Positions 62,891 through 64,000 of a stretch of DNA of 64,000 nucleotides are shown in pieces (the first letter of the stretch is position 1; the number at the start of each line of letters is the position of its first letter). The position numbers and the translations under genes are program-made. The stretch comes from Candidatus Lachnoclostridium stercoravium. GTDB taxonomy: Bacteria > Bacillota > Clostridia > Lachnospirales > Lachnospiraceae. The stretch spans positions 1 to 64,000 of the forward strand of contig DWZA01000104.1 of the NCBI GenBank assembly GCA_019118365.1, written 5' to 3'. The notes under the pieces were generated by a model, which was not told where the DNA came from, did no database searches, and saw only the letters and a program-made list of their open reading frames with translations.

Positions 62891-63014
62891 CGAAGTATTC
62901 AGCAAGAGACTGCTGAAAAAGTAGATAAATAAGCTAATATGATGATTTTGCGGTACTCATTGCCAGCGTGCAGCGGCATAATGCGTGTAGTGGCCACGTG
63001 GGTGACCACGCTTT

Positions 63015-63695
63015 TCATACCGCACCCTCGCAGCGAGCGAACAGCTGTCTCACCGCAGCCATGACCGTATTCCAGTCGAGGTCGGACGCATAGGAAAATT
63101 TCTTTTGGTAGGCCACCCACAAATCTTGCATAACCGGGCTGGCTTCCACTTCGTCAAAAACTTCGGCAGCATCGGTTAGATGGCGCTCGGTACCGCGCTT
63201 GTGAGATGTCGCCAGCAGCGCGTCATGGAGAACGTGCAGATCCAGAGTGTTGCCGTAAAGTTGTTGCAAAATGGCGATGTCATAAAAATCTCTCATGCGG
63301 GTGTTGGTCGTAGTCCGGGTGATAATGGTTTCCAGCTTTTCGGCCAGCACAGTCTCCAGGTTATAGGCCCAAACGTTAATGAAACGATCCTCCAGCATGA
63401 GCTTGAAGCTGTACTGCACTTCTTTGGGAGTGATGGCATCGCCGGTGGAAATGTCAATTTTCAACGGCGTGCGTACCCCGTCAAAGAGAGTTGTCATCGT
63501 GATCCGGATACCGGGATATTCCGCTTCATCCATGATTTCCGAAATGCTTTTCACCAGGAAGGTAACGCCGTCGTCAACGGGAACAGCGATGATCTCGGCC
63601 ATCATGTAGTTGCGCATCAAAACCTGCGCATCCGCAGCATTTTTCTTTGACAGGTTGCGGATCAAATCTTTCAGCTGTCTGGCTGTCTTTATCAT
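63015..63695 (-). CDS. AbiEii-type toxin with internal deletion
   Basis: A 226-residue protein of the AbiEii nucleotidyltransferase family, the toxin of type IV toxin-antitoxin and abortive-infection systems. The front (TARQLKDLIRNLSKKNAADA) and the back (PLKIDISTGDAITP, AYNLETVLAEKLETI, TRMRDFYDIAIL) are typical. Between them RNYMM joins directly to AEIIAVPVDD. The stretch of about 55 residues normally there, with the LKGG...LD-D nucleotidyltransferase motif, is absent, so the enzyme is probably inactive. The start overlaps the antitoxin stop (ATGA). Confidence 0.85.
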   Translation of the reverse strand: MIKTARQLKDLIRNLSKKNAADAQVLMRNYMMAEIIAVPVDDGVTFLVKSISEIMDEAEYPGIRITMTTLFDGVRTPLKIDISTGDAITPKEVQYSFKLMLEDRFINVWAYNLETVLAEKLETIITRTTTNTRMRDFYDIAILQQLYGNTLDLHVLHDALLATSHKRGTERHLTDAAEVFDEVEASPVMQDLWVAYQKKFSYASDLDWNTVMAAVRQLFARCEGAV

Positions 63696-64000
63696 AAAAG
63701 CACCTCCAAATACTGACGTAAAATCTTCTCGACTCGGAACAGTTTGGCATAGCGCACCAGCGTCCGCAGGTCCTTGTCTTTCCGGCGGACATACGCTTTC
63801 AGCGCCCCCTGGAATGTCTGCACCTCGATGTGGCTTCGGCTGCGCAGCACATCACAGATCGTCCGCTCCATATCATAGACCGGTACATCGTGGCCGAAGG
63901 GGGTCTGCGCAGTCGTCAGACCGACCTCATGCAGCTTCGCTTTGATGGTAAAGACCTGGATGCCCTCACCTTTAAGTCGGGTAGGGTTGTACCCCGTCTT
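63692..64000 (-). CDS. AbiEi-type antitoxin, 3' part
   Basis: The last 102 residues of an AbiEi antitoxin; the 5' end is beyond the window. The frame runs from KTGYNPTRLKGEGIQVFTIK to LFRVEKILRQYLEVLL and includes PFGHDVPVYDMERTICDVLR, the conserved C-terminal domain. AbiEi represses its own operon and neutralises AbiEii. It overlaps the toxin gene by four bases. Confidence 0.9.
   Translation of the reverse strand, partial: KTGYNPTRLKGEGIQVFTIKAKLHEVGLTTAQTPFGHDVPVYDMERTICDVLRSRSHIEVQTFQGALKAYVRRKDKDLRTLVRYAKLFRVEKILRQYLEVLL

Overview
The window looks like a stretch of chromosome from a spore-forming Gram-positive anaerobe of the Clostridia, most likely Lachnospiraceae. This is inferred from a T-box ahead of thrS, an infC-rpmI-rplT operon with a leader attenuator, the spoIIA and spoVA sporulation operons, DUF1540 and choline-binding-repeat proteins, and AGGAGG-type ribosome binding sites. 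No 16S gene is present, so the species cannot be named.

Layout. 1-11.7 kb: T-box and thrS; a heptad-repeat coiled-coil protein; two secreted proteins; the infC operon with a likely AUU start codon; folC; a TPR membrane protein; and spoIIAA-spoIIAB-sigF. 11.8-14.9 kb: a tyrosine recombinase, a secreted protein and two lipoproteins, with a probable deletion scar between two of them. 15.0-18.3 kb: the spoVA operon behind a sigma-G-like promoter. 18.4-22.2 kb: tRNA-Gly and a MoxR/DUF58/membrane-protein operon. 22.4-38.9 kb: housekeeping genes (a second type IIA topoisomerase pair, asd, galM, a MATE exporter, an aminoacyl-tRNA deacylase, topB, upp, an ABC-class ATPase and a ComEC-like hydrolase). 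38.9-41.5 kb: a small accessory patch with rhuM, an HTH regulator and a membrane partner.

41.6-60.3 kb is a tail-only phage-like locus on the minus strand. It holds a tube protein, a small chaperone-like gene, tape measure, baseplate and fibre genes, a CmpB-like membrane protein and a cell-wall-binding lysin. No capsid, portal, terminase or integrase gene is visible. It is either a domesticated non-contractile tail particle (tailocin-like) or a decaying prophage. Signs of decay are a tape-measure gene cut at its 5' end, a frameshifted baseplate gene, a resident brnQ transporter gene, and two 5'-truncated genes back to back near 61.1 kb. 61.5-64 kb holds a DUF262 protein, tRNA-Leu and an AbiEi/AbiEii toxin-antitoxin pair whose toxin seems to have lost its catalytic core.

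The strongest unexplained signal is a family of dispersed intergenic palindromic elements. About ten copies or half copies occur in 64 kb. Their outer arms resemble GTAACAGTTCAGCCG or GTAACTGTTCAGGACGG. Several contain an inner hairpin whose stem varies in sequence from copy to copy while pairing is kept.
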